Below the pieces are notes generated by a model. It did not search any database. It was not told where the DNA came from and saw nothing but the letters and a program-made list of their open reading frames with translations. From positions 3,546,768 through 3,601,230 of the forward strand of contig NZ_SIRP01000001.1 in NCBI RefSeq assembly GCF_011634835.1: a stretch of DNA of 54,463 nt. The letters run 5' to 3'. Position numbers and translations under genes: made by a program. The DNA is from Isoptericola sp. BMS4 (lineage in GTDB: Bacteria > Actinomycetota > Actinomycetes > Actinomycetales > Cellulomonadaceae). Shown here in pieces: positions 26,866 to 35,800 of this stretch (position 1 is its first letter; each line of letters opens with the position of its first letter).

Positions 26866-28307
26866 GCTGTCTCCTCCTGGCGCACGAGCGACAGCACGTC
26901 GTCGCGCACCTTGATCATGATGTCCTCGTCCGCCGCCTCGACGTTGAGCCGCAGCAGCGGTTCGGTGTTCGAGGCGCGCAGGTTGAACCACCACTGCGGG
27001 TGGGCGTCGTCCCAGTGCGCGACGGTCAGCCCGTCGAGCTCGTCGACGTCGGCGTCCGGGTACGCGCTCGTGTACGCCTCGCGCACGCGCGCCGTCGCGG
27101 CCGCGGCGTCGGCGACCCGCGAGTTGAGCTCCCCCGACGCCACGTACGGCGAGTACATCTCCGCGAGCGCCGACAGGGGGTGCGGCTGGCCGCCCAGCGC
27201 GGCGAGCACGTGCAGGGCGGCGAGCATGCCGGTGTCGGCGAAGAAGAAGTCGCGGAAGTAGTAGTGCGCCGAGTGCTCGCCGCCGAAGACGGCGTCGGCC
27301 TCGGCCATCCGCGCCTTGATGAACGAGTGCCCGACACGGGTGCGCACCGCCGTCGCGCCGGCCGCCGTGAGGAGGTCCGGCACGGCGCGGGAGGTGATGA
27401 GGTTGTGGATCACGGTGGGCGTGCGACCGGCCTCGAGCTCCTTGGCGACCTCCCGCAGCCCCACCAGCGCGGTGACCGCGGACGGCGACACGGGCTCGCC
27501 GCGCTCGTCGACGACGAAGCAGCGGTCGGCGTCGCCGTCGAACGCGAGGCCGAGGTCGGCGCCGTGCTCCACGACCGCAGCCTGGAGGTCGCGCAGGTTG
27601 GCGGGCTCCAGCGGGTTCGCCTCGTGGTTCGGGAAGGTGCCGTCGAGCTCGAAGTACAGGTCCACGACGTCGAGCGGCAGGACGGGGAGCCCGGCGCCGG
27701 TGCCGAGCACCGCGGGGACGGTGTGCCCGGCCATGCCGTTGCCGGCGTCGACCACGACCTTGAGGGGCCGGATGCCGGAGAGGTCGACGAGGCCGCGCAG
27801 GAACGCCGCGTAGTCGGCGAGCGTGTCGCGCGCGGTGACGACGCCCGGCCTCGCCGCGGGCGAGGGCTCGGCGCCGTCGAGGATGCGCTGCGCGAGGTCG
27901 CGGACCTCCGCGAGGCCCGTCTCCTGACCGACGGGGCGGGCCCCGGCGCGGCACAGCTTGATGCCGTTGTACTCCGCCGGGTTGTGCGACGCGGTGAACA
28001 TGGCACCCGGGGCGTCCAGCGCCCCCGACGCGTGGTACAGCCCGTCGGTGGAGCACAGGCCGATGGTCACGACGTCGACGCCCGCCCGGGTGACCCCCTC
28101 GGCGAACGCGGCGGCGAGCGCCGGGCCGGAGTCGCGCATGTCGTGCCCGACGACGACCCGGGGCGCGGCCGGCCGGGTCCCGCCGCCGAGGACGACGACC
28201 TGGGCGAACGCGGAGCCGATGGCGCGGGCGACGTCCGGCGAGAGCTGGTCCGGCACCGTGCCGCGCACGTCGTACGCCTTGATGATCCGCGTCAGGTCGA
28301 TCGTCAC
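26862..28307 (-). CDS. manB: Phosphomannomutase/phosphoglucomutase
   Basis: A 481-residue alpha-D-phosphohexomutase that links mannose 6-phosphate and mannose 1-phosphate. The phosphoserine loop TASHNPAEYNG has S107; the metal loop DGDADR spans D257-D261; GGEHSAHYYF is the sugar-specificity loop of PMM/PGM enzymes. A leaderless -10 hexamer ends 6 nt before GTG 28307, favouring that start over GTG 28313. It is divergent from manA copy 2 across 44 bp. Together they give fructose 6-phosphate to mannose 1-phosphate for GDP-mannose. In mycobacteria the homologue Rv3257c lies in the same gene neighbourhood. Confidence 0.92.
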   Translation of the reverse strand: MTIDLTRIIKAYDVRGTVPDQLSPDVARAIGSAFAQVVVLGGGTRPAAPRVVVGHDMRDSGPALAAAFAEGVTRAGVDVVTIGLCSTDGLYHASGALDAPGAMFTASHNPAEYNGIKLCRAGARPVGQETGLAEVRDLAQRILDGAEPSPAARPGVVTARDTLADYAAFLRGLVDLSGIRPLKVVVDAGNGMAGHTVPAVLGTGAGLPVLPLDVVDLYFELDGTFPNHEANPLEPANLRDLQAAVVEHGADLGLAFDGDADRCFVVDERGEPVSPSAVTALVGLREVAKELEAGRTPTVIHNLITSRAVPDLLTAAGATAVRTRVGHSFIKARMAEADAVFGGEHSAHYYFRDFFFADTGMLAALHVLAALGGQPHPLSALAEMYSPYVASGELNSRVADAAAATARVREAYTSAYPDADVDELDGLTVAHWDDAHPQWWFNLRASNTEPLLRLNVEAADEDIMIKVRDDVLSLVRQEETA

Positions 28308-28313
28308 GCTCAC

Positions 28314-28319
28314 AGGGTA
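28314..28319 (-). promoter_or_regulatory. Leaderless-type -10 (TACCCT) for manB
   Basis: TACCCT on the minus strand ends 6 nt before GTG 28307. It occupies the short divergent gap with manA copy 2. Confidence 0.5.
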
Positions 28320-28351
28320 CGTGCCCGCGCCGGTGTGGAAGGCTGTCACTC

Positions 28352-29575
28352 GTGCCGGAGCTGTACCCGCTGGAGAACACCGTCCAGCACTACGACTGGG
28401 GTTCCACCACGCGGCTGCACGACCTGCTCGGCACCACGCCGGACGGCGACCCGGCCGCGGAGCTCTGGCTGGGCGCCCACCCGAACGCGCCGAGCCGGGT
28501 GGCGGGCCCCGGCGCGACGACCCCGACCTCGCTGCTCGACCTGGTACGGCGTGCCCCGGAGGAGATGCTCGGGCGCCGGGTGGCCGACGACTACGGGCCC
28601 CGGCTGCCGTACCTGCTCAAGGTGCTGGCGGCCCGGCGGGCGCTGTCGTTGCAGGTGCACCCCCGGCCGCACGCGGCGCGCGCGGGGTTCAACCGCGAGA
28701 ACCTGCTCGGCCTGGCGCCGACCGACCCGCGGCGGTCGTTCCACGACGACCAGCACAAGCCCGAGATGGTGGTCGCGCTCACCGAGTTCGACGGCCTGGC
28801 GGGGTTCCGCACGCCGCGCACGGTGCTCGACCTGCTGGACGACCTCGACGGGCCGCTCGTCGCGCGGGTGCGCGACACCCTGCGCTCGGACCGGTCCTCG
28901 CGGGGGGTGCGGGAGGCGTTCTCGCGCCTCGTCGCGGCCCGGCGCGCCCCGGGCACGCCCGACGCGGTGGCGACGACGGTGGCGTCGGTGGCCGCGCGCC
29001 TCGCGGACGGGTCGGCCACCGCGCGGGCGGACGCCACCGCCGTGCTCCTCGCCGAGCAGCACCCGGGCGACCCGGGCGCGATCGCGTCGTTCCTGCTCAA
29101 CCGGGTCACGCTCGACCCCGGCGAGGCGCTCTTCCTGCCGTCGGGCGAGGTGCACGCCTACCTCGCCGGCGTCGGCGTCGAGGTGATGGCGTCCTCGGAC
29201 AACGTGCTCCGGGCGGGCCTGACCACCAAGCGCGTCGACGAGGAGGCACTCGTCGAGTGCGCGTCGTTCGTGCCCCGCCCGCCGGCGGTGCCGGAGGTGC
29301 GGACGACCGGGGACCGCGGCCAGGTGCGCACCTACCGGGCACCCGTGGCCGAGTTCGCGCTGACGGCGGCGGACGTCGAGCCCGGCGAGGAGGTCGACCT
29401 GCCCGGAGCCGGGCCGCGGATCGTCCTGTGCCTCGACGGCGACGTCACGGTGGCCGCGTCCCGCTGCGCCGCCGGCGCGGCGCTGCGCCGGGGACGCTCG
29501 GTGTTCGTGCCCGACGCCGCCGGCGCGCTGCGCCTGTCCGGCACCGGGCACGTCGTCTGCGCCTGGGTGCCCTGA
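28352..29575 (+). CDS. manA: Mannose-6-phosphate isomerase, class I (copy 2)
   Basis: A 407-residue phosphomannose isomerase, clearly paralogous to the copy at 12128. It shares YDWGS near the N-terminus, SLQVHPRPHAARAG, HKPEMVVAL, PGEALFLPSGEVHAYL with the zinc-binding residues, and the same C-terminal HVVCAWVP. GTG 28352 with GGAAGG 11 nt upstream is the start. Its partner across the divergent promoter is manB, so this is probably the housekeeping copy for GDP-mannose supply. A short hairpin follows its stop. Confidence 0.92.
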   Translation: MPELYPLENTVQHYDWGSTTRLHDLLGTTPDGDPAAELWLGAHPNAPSRVAGPGATTPTSLLDLVRRAPEEMLGRRVADDYGPRLPYLLKVLAARRALSLQVHPRPHAARAGFNRENLLGLAPTDPRRSFHDDQHKPEMVVALTEFDGLAGFRTPRTVLDLLDDLDGPLVARVRDTLRSDRSSRGVREAFSRLVAARRAPGTPDAVATTVASVAARLADGSATARADATAVLLAEQHPGDPGAIASFLLNRVTLDPGEALFLPSGEVHAYLAGVGVEVMASSDNVLRAGLTTKRVDEEALVECASFVPRPPAVPEVRTTGDRGQVRTYRAPVAEFALTAADVEPGEEVDLPGAGPRIVLCLDGDVTVAASRCAAGAALRRGRSVFVPDAAGALRLSGTGHVVCAWVP

Positions 29576-29584
29576 GGCCCCGAG

Positions 29585-29606
29585 CCGCAGCCCCTGGCGG
29601 CTGCGG
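29585..29606. terminator. Short hairpin between convergent manA and DUF3499 genes
   Basis: An 8-bp GC stem (29585-29592 with 29599-29606) with a 6-base loop lies 10 bases after the manA stop and just before the DUF3499 stop on the other strand. It is likely a shared terminator. Confidence 0.55.
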
Positions 29607-29609
29607 GGG

Positions 29610-29969
29610 TCAGTCGCCCTCGGCCCGCAGCACGCGCAGGTGCCCGCGGCGCGCGGTCTCGGTGACGTTCGACGGCTCCCCCTGCGGCGCGGGCCGCGCA
29701 CGCCCCGCCTCGCGGACGGCGTCGGCGAGGGCGTTGAGGTCGTCGGGCGACGGGCCGGCCTCCTCGAAGGCCGGCATGAGGCGCACGACCTCCCAGCCGC
29801 GCGGCGCCGTGAGCCGCTCCGCGTGGTCGGCGCACAGGTCGTAGCTGTGCGGCTCGGCGTGCTGCGCGAGCGGACCGAGCACGGCCGTCGAGTCCGCGTA
29901 CACGTACGTGAGGGTCGCGACCGCGGCATGGGTGCATGCCGTCCGCGAGCACTGCCTGACCGATCTCAC
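29610..29969 (-). CDS. DUF3499 family protein
   Basis: A 119-residue protein of the actinobacterial DUF3499 family (Rv3258c type). It starts VRSVRQCSRTACTHAAVATLTYVYADSTAVLGPLA and has a later SYDLCADHAERLTAP, so Cys/His residues C7, C12 and a second CxxH could bind metal. Function unknown. GTG 29969 follows a leaderless -10. It is divergent from the metallopeptidase-like gene across about 95 bp. The association with manB and whiB is the same as in mycobacteria. Confidence 0.85.
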   Translation of the reverse strand: MRSVRQCSRTACTHAAVATLTYVYADSTAVLGPLAQHAEPHSYDLCADHAERLTAPRGWEVVRLMPAFEEAGPSPDDLNALADAVREAGRARPAPQGEPSNVTETARRGHLRVLRAEGD

Positions 29970-29975
29970 CTGGGG

Positions 29976-29981
29976 AGGATA
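29976..29981 (-). promoter_or_regulatory. Leaderless-type -10 (TATCCT) for DUF3499
   Basis: TATCCT on the minus strand ends 6 nt before GTG 29969. There is no ribosome site. Confidence 0.5.
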
Positions 29982-30052
29982 CGCCGAACGGCCCCTCACC
30001 TGCTGCGCGGCTCGCCGAGGGGACCTGTCGTGACCGGTCCGCCGGGCGCGTA

Positions 30053-30058
30053 TACGCT
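30053..30058 (+). promoter_or_regulatory. Leaderless-type -10 (TACGCT) for the metallopeptidase-like gene
   Basis: TACGCT ends 6 nt before GTG 30065. With the site at 29976 it makes a compact pair of divergent leaderless promoters. Confidence 0.5.
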
Positions 30059-30064
30059 CGACGG

Positions 30065-30493
30065 GTGCAGTCCTCCCACCCGCCGGTCCGGCGCCGCGAC
30101 CGCCGCGGCCGTGGGCTCCGCGGGCCTCTGCTGCCCCCGGGGTCGCCCGGGCACCGGACCCGCGCCGAGCGCTTCGACGACCTGGTGCTCGACGTCGTCG
30201 AGCTCGTGGAGCGGCGATGGTCCGGCCCGCTCGCCGGGACGGAGTTCGCCGTCGAGGAGGTGCCGCCGTCCGACCCGGCCCCCTGGGAGGACGACGGGGT
30301 CCCGCTCGGGCGGTGCTTCCCCGCCGAGGCCGGCCAGCCGGCGCGCGTCGTCGTGTACCGCCGCCCGGTGGAGCTGCGCTCCCTCGACGACGCCGACCGG
30401 GCCGAGCTCGTGCGCGACGTCGTGGTGGAGCAGGTGGCCCACCTGCTGGCACGCACGCCCGAGGAGATCGACCCGCACTACGAGGGCCGCTGA
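30065..30493 (+). CDS. Metallopeptidase-family (zincin-like, PF06262) protein with degenerate active site
   Basis: A 142-residue protein matching the zincin-like metallopeptidase family found next to DUF3499 and whiB in actinobacteria (Rv3259 type). It shows RFDDLVLDVVELVERRW, FAVEEVPP and a C-terminal DVVVEQVAHLLARTPEEID. The HExxH zinc motif is replaced by EQVAH (residues 122-126): the first His and the Glu are gone and only the last His remains. Peptidase activity is therefore doubtful; it could be a regulatory or binding relative. The N-terminal 30 residues are basic and low-complexity. Confidence 0.75.
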   Translation: MQSSHPPVRRRDRRGRGLRGPLLPPGSPGHRTRAERFDDLVLDVVELVERRWSGPLAGTEFAVEEVPPSDPAPWEDDGVPLGRCFPAEAGQPARVVVYRRPVELRSLDDADRAELVRDVVVEQVAHLLARTPEEIDPHYEGR

Positions 30494-30544
30494 CCGGCGG
30501 CACGCCGCCGTCGCAACGACACGGCGGCAGGGAAGGAGACGATC

Positions 30545-31213
30545 GTGACGTCGCTCGAGCCCACCACCGAGCTCACCGTCTGGGGCCACGCCGGCCTACG
30601 CCTGGAGCGACGGGGCCGGCGGCTCGCCGTCGACCCGGGGTCGTTCACGGACGACCGGGTGCTCGACGGGGCGACGGCGGTCCTGGTCACGCACGAGCAC
30701 GCCGACCACGTCGAGCCGGACGCGCTCGCCGCCGTCCTGGCCGAGCGCCCGGAGCTCGAGGCGTGGGCGCCCGCCCCGGTCGCCCAGGCCCTGCGCGGCG
30801 CGGACGCCCCCGCCGGGCGCGTGCACACCGCGTCCCCCGGGGACACGATCGCGACGGCCGGGTTCGAGGTGCGGGTCCTCGGCGGCCGGCACGCCGTCAT
30901 CCACCCCTCCCTGCCGCCGGTGACGAACGTGGCCTACCTGGTCGACGGGGCCGTGCTGCACCCGGGCGACTCCTTCACCCTGCCGCCCGAGGGCACGCGG
31001 GTGGAGGTGCTGGCTCTGCCGGTCGGCGGACCCTGGACGAAGGTCGCCGAGGCGGCGGACTACGCCGCGGCGGTCGCGCCCGTCACGGCGGTGCCGATCC
31101 ACGACGCCGTCCTGTCCGACGCCGGGAGGGCTGCCACCGACCGCCTGCTGGACGCCCTCACGGGCGACGTCGCCTACCGCAGGCTCGCCCCGGGCGAGCC
31201 GCTGGCCGTCTGA
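30545..31213 (+). CDS. MBL-fold metallo-hydrolase
   Basis: A 222-residue metallo-beta-lactamase-fold protein, similar to UlaG-type small hydrolases. It has the metal motif THEHADH, preceded by LAVDPGSFTD, then HPGDSF and a late VPIHDAV, which supply the other ligands. Substrate unknown. GTG 30545 has GGAAGGAGA upstream. It lies 51 bases after the metallopeptidase-like gene on the same strand, so co-transcription is likely, and it converges with the DUF5719 gene. Confidence 0.85.
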   Translation: MTSLEPTTELTVWGHAGLRLERRGRRLAVDPGSFTDDRVLDGATAVLVTHEHADHVEPDALAAVLAERPELEAWAPAPVAQALRGADAPAGRVHTASPGDTIATAGFEVRVLGGRHAVIHPSLPPVTNVAYLVDGAVLHPGDSFTLPPEGTRVEVLALPVGGPWTKVAEAADYAAAVAPVTAVPIHDAVLSDAGRAATDRLLDALTGDVAYRRLAPGEPLAV

Positions 31214-31247
31214 GCGCCGGGCGCGACGCCGCGAGCCGGGACCGCGG

Positions 31248-32891
31248 TCAGCGGCCCGCGTCGATGCCGCGCACGGCGACGTCGCCCGCCGCGGCGGTCG
31301 CGGGCGTCGGCGCCAGCACCGAGACCAGGGTGCCGCCCTCGGCCGTGCCGTCGTCGGCCGTGAGCACGACGCCCCACACGACGCCCTGCCCCGAGCCCTG
31401 CCCCGACCCGTCGTCGGCGCGGTCGACGCGCACCGCGACGGGCACCTCGCCGTCGCCGCCGGTCAGGTCGGCGACCGGCAGCCCGGTCGTGGCGCCCGCC
31501 GCCACCTCCACGTCCCGCGACGCCACCTCGGCGCCCCGCGCGTCGTACGCCCGCACGGTGACCGTCGCGGTGCCCCGCGGGTCGACGTCCGGGTCCCGCT
31601 CGTCCGGCACCCCCGCCAGGGAGACCTCGGCCCGCGCGTCGCCGGGCAGCGCCACCATCCCGAGCGCCGCGCCCTCCGCCCCGGCGGACGGCGCCGGCTG
31701 GGCGTGCGCCCACGCCACGTCGTACGGGGTCCCCGACACGACGGAATCCTCCGGCAACGCACCCGGCCGGTCGAACCGCGCCGCCCCCGTGACCGGCACG
31801 TCGGCGTCGACCGCCACCGCGTAGGTGCCGGCGGGCAGCCCGCCCAGCGGCACGTCGGTCACCGTGCCCGCCTCCAGCTCGACCGTGGACGCGCCGCGCA
31901 GGACGACACGTCCCTCGGGGCCGTAGACGCTGATCCGCGCGGTCCCGTCCCCGTCCCCCGGGGCCAGCAGCCGGAGCCGCGGCGCGTGCTTGTCGTCCAG
32001 CTCCTCCCCGCGGCTGACGACGCCCGCGACGGTGAGCGCGCGGCGCGGCGCGACCCCGGCACCCACCAGGTCCACGCCCACCGGCAGGAGCCCGTCGATC
32101 GCCTGGCTCTGCAGGGACGCCGTCACCCGCGCGCCGGCGGACGAGACGTGCACGGCGAGGCGGTCCTGCTCGGGCGCCACCGACTCCATGCGGGTGGTGA
32201 CCTGCTCGTGCGCCCCGACGGTGAAGGTGCCCCCGCCGCCCAGCGCGACGGAGCCGCCCGGCCCGTACACGTCCAGGGTGATCGTCGCGGGCCGGTCGCT
32301 CGGGTTCTGCACGACCAGCGTCGACGTCGCCCCGACGGCCGTGCTGCCGCCGACCAGCCAGTGCGACGTCCCCGGCACGGCGCACTCCCCCGCCGCGAGG
32401 CCCCGGAGGTCCCCCTGCGTGGTGAGCGAGGCGAGCGTGCCCGCCGCGAGGAACGTCTGCCCGGCCACCGGCGTGGCCCGCAGGGTGCGCACGCCGTCGG
32501 CCTCCGCCCGCGCGGCAGCCGCGTCGCCGCCCTGGTCGTCCAGCGCCGCCGCGCGCCCGCCGCCGAGCCCGGTCGTGCGCGGCGGGCGGACGTCGTCCCC
32601 GGTGCCGGCGGCACCGAGCACCGCGGCGTCCAGCGTCGTGGCGGTCCGCACGGGCGCGGCCTCGAACTGCGAGTCGCCGACGTCGGCGCCCTCGGGCAGG
32701 GAGGCCGGCGCCGGGCACACGAGCGTCTCCTCGCCCGGCGGCACCGCGACGGTGCGGGTCCCGGCCGCGACGGCGCGCTGCTCGGCGCCCGTCCACTCCT
32801 GCACCCACTGGTCCCCCACGGTGGCGACCGCGGCCAGGAGGGCGGCGGCCGCCGCGCCCGTCACGACGGCCGTCACGGTCCGCGCGCTCAT
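31248..32891 (-). CDS. DUF5719 family membrane-anchored protein
   Basis: A 547-residue exported protein. A single N-terminal membrane helix (about 5-26) is followed by a large extracytoplasmic Ala/Gly/Val-rich beta domain with repeated strands (STLVVQNPSDRPATITLDVYGPGG, then ARISVYGPEGRVVL). This matches DUF5719, whose genes follow the whiB-linked giant glycosyltransferase in many actinobacteria. Function unknown; it may fold over or assist the glycosyltransferase product outside the membrane. ATG 32891 overlaps the preceding stop (ATGA) with a GGAGGAGG site, so expression is coupled. Confidence 0.8.
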   Translation of the reverse strand: MSARTVTAVVTGAAAAALLAAVATVGDQWVQEWTGAEQRAVAAGTRTVAVPPGEETLVCPAPASLPEGADVGDSQFEAAPVRTATTLDAAVLGAAGTGDDVRPPRTTGLGGGRAAALDDQGGDAAAARAEADGVRTLRATPVAGQTFLAAGTLASLTTQGDLRGLAAGECAVPGTSHWLVGGSTAVGATSTLVVQNPSDRPATITLDVYGPGGSVALGGGGTFTVGAHEQVTTRMESVAPEQDRLAVHVSSAGARVTASLQSQAIDGLLPVGVDLVGAGVAPRRALTVAGVVSRGEELDDKHAPRLRLLAPGDGDGTARISVYGPEGRVVLRGASTVELEAGTVTDVPLGGLPAGTYAVAVDADVPVTGAARFDRPGALPEDSVVSGTPYDVAWAHAQPAPSAGAEGAALGMVALPGDARAEVSLAGVPDERDPDVDPRGTATVTVRAYDARGAEVASRDVEVAAGATTGLPVADLTGGDGEVPVAVRVDRADDGSGQGSGQGVVWGVVLTADDGTAEGGTLVSVLAPTPATAAAGDVAVRGIDAGR

Positions 32892-35800
32892 CGCCCCCTC
32901 CTCCGGCCGACCGGCAGCGCCAGCAGCGCGTACACCAGCAGCACGCCGCCGGCGAGCACGAGCCAGGCGGTGCGGTGCGGCGACACGTACTCCACGTGCA
33001 GGTGCCCGGCCTCGGGGCCGACCACGAACGCCTGCGTCCCGCCGGCGTCCACGCCGAGCAGCCGGCGCCCGTCGAGCGTCGCCCGCCACCCGCCGTCGTG
33101 CGCGGCCGCGATCCGCAGCGAGCGCTCCTCGGCCCCGTCGGGCACGTCGCCCGAGGCGCGCATGCCGGTTGCGTCGAGGGTCCGCCCGGCGTCCCGCGGG
33201 GCGAACGTCGCGGCGTCGGCCAGCTCGCCCCCGGTCGCGGTGCCCGGCTCACGGTCGGGAGCCTCGTCCGGGGAGGTGCGCACCACGGTGGCCCAGGCGG
33301 GCGCGGGGCCGTCGGTCGTCACCCGCCACACCAGCGTGCCGCCCTCGGTCACGCGGGAGAGGCCCGGCACGAGGTCGAGGGTCGTCACCAGCTCGGGGTC
33401 CCCACCCGCGGGCACCTGCACGGCGCCGACGCCCAGCGACGCGAGCCGCGCGGCGGCGTCGGCCGCCGGGCCGGTCGCCACGTCGGCCACGAGGTCGTCC
33501 AGCAGGGTGACGTCGTCGCGCGCGTCGCCCGGCAGCAGCCCGGCGGCACGGGCCGCGACGACGCTCGACGCGTCCTGCAGGCGCGACCCGTCGGCGTGCA
33601 GCAGCGTGTAGTCGACGACCGGGGCGACGTCGCCGCCGGCCTCCTGGCCGGCGGGCGCGCCGGGCTCCACCCTGTCGATCTGCAGCACAGACGCCGCCCG
33701 CGGCGGTGCCTGCATCTGCTGCCCGACGGCGGGGACGACCGGGGTCCCGCTCGCCCGCAGGGCGCCCACGTGGTCACCGGCGGTCGACCCGACGGTCCAC
33801 GACGCGAGCTGCGCTGCCGGCAGGAGGAGCGCCACGACGCCGACGGCCGCCAGCCCGGCGGCCGGCAGCCGGCGGAGGCCCGCGTGCCGGTGCCACCCCG
33901 CCAGCGGCCGGTCGGGCAGCGCCAGCACCGCGGCGGCGCCGAGGCCGAGGAGCAGCACCGACAGGCCGGCGCCGGGCCAGCCCGTGACCGGGGCGTCCCG
34001 GCCGTCCGCCGTCGTCCCGCTCGCGACCGCCGTGGCCGCCGCGAGGACCGCCGTCGCGAGACCGGCCGCCGCGCCGAGCCAGGCCAGGCGCACGCCGCGC
34101 AGCGCCGTGGGACGTGCGAGCGCGACGAGGGCGAGCAGCAGCACCACCGCGCCGAGAAGGGCGGGACCGGCCCTGCCGAGCAGCCCGGGCGCGCCGTCCC
34201 CGTCCAGCCCGAACCACGTGACGTCGCCCGGCAGGCCGAGCAGCAGCTCCAGGCCGGTCGGCGCGCCCGCGGCGACGACGGGCCCGCCCGGCTCGGCCAG
34301 CAGGAGCCGCCAGCCGCCCGCGGACCAGTCGCCCGTGACCTGGACCCAGTACGGCAGCGGCAGCACGACGGCGGGCAGGAGCACGAGCAGGATCCGGCGC
34401 CAGGCCCGCCGCGCCAGCACCGCCGCCGCGCCCAGCACGACGGCCGCGACCGGCAGGAGCACCGGCGCGGCGCACACGGCCACGGCCAGCAGCAGGCCCG
34501 CCGCGCCGGCGGCGCCCAGGGAGCCGCGCCGACGCCGGCCGGTCCGCGCACCGGGCACGTCCACCCGGTCCCGGGCGTGCGCGCCGACGGCCCGCAGCAC
34601 CGCCACCAGCACCCACGGGAGGACCAGATGGACGACGAGGGCGCCGAGCCGGCCGGAGGCCAGCGTGGCGAGGAAGGCGGGGGCGGCGGCCCACGCGAGC
34701 GCGCCGGCGGCACGCACGCCCACGGCGCGCGTCAGGGCCCCGGTGCCCGCCCAGCCGGCCAGCGCGGCCAGCGGGAGCGCGAGCAGGACCAGCGTGTTCA
34801 CTCCGGTCTGCGCCCCGCCGCCCACCAGGCCCGCGAGCGCGGCGAGCGGCAGCCACAGCGGGTCGGCGGCGGCGCGGGCACCCAGCCCGTCGCGCACCCA
34901 CCCCGACGTGGCGGCCTCCCAGACGTCGCCGACCGTGCCCGGCGCGGGCAGCAGGGCGCCGCCGACGATCCGGCCGCCGTCGGCGAGCACGCCCTGCCAC
35001 GGGCCGAACAGCACGAGGTCGAGCGCGACCACGGCCACCAGCACGGCGCCCAGCACCGCGTGCCGGGTGCGGGCCAGCCGGCGCAGCTCGGCCCGCTCGA
35101 GCTCGCCGGGCGCCCAGCGGACCCGGTGCGCCTCGGCGCGGGACAGGCGGGCGTCGCGGCGTCCGGCCGCCACCTCGCGCCACGTGCCGCGCAGCGGGCG
35201 CAGCACGCGGCGGGGCAGCCGGCGGGTGCGCGCCGCGCGGCGCCGGGCCCGGTACAGCGGGACGAGCCGCAGCGCCGTGACGGCCGCCGCGACGAGCTCG
35301 TCGCGCGCGTGCGCCGGACGCTTCAGCGCGAGCCGGTACATGGCGGCGAACGGCGCCCACACCAGCATCGCCGCCCACACCACCGGCAGCAGCGGCAGCG
35401 ACGTCCACACGAGGCGGAGGAAGAGCTGGCTGCGCCGCCGGGCGTACCGCGAGGCCTCGACGTCCGCGGGAGCGTCCGGCTCCTCGCGCCGGCCCAGCAG
35501 CGACGCCTGCGCGTGGCGCACCACGGCGTCGGGCACGACGACGACGCGGTGCCCGGCGAGCCGGGCGCGCCGGCACAGGTCGAGGCCGTCGCCGAACGGG
35601 CCCACCTCCGGTTCCGTACCGCCGAGCGCGGTCCACACCGCGCCGCGCACGAGGGCGCCGGCGAGCCCGACCGCGAGCACGTCCTCGCGGCCGTCGTGCT
35701 GGCCCTGGTCGATCTCGGACTCGTCGACGCCCGTCATGCGGCGGCCCAGCGGGGAGACGGTGTGGCCGACCTCGATCAGCACGCCGGTGCCGTCAGGCGC

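Noticed and set aside
28314-28349. Longer ManB from GTG 28349
   Set aside because: It would almost abut the divergent manA start and leave no promoter; the family start and the -10 position fit 28307.
29642-31824. Long plus-strand frames antisense to DUF3499 and DUF5719
   Set aside because: They are GC-bias shadows rich in Arg/Pro/Ala with no motifs, and real genes with clear family signatures lie in other frames.
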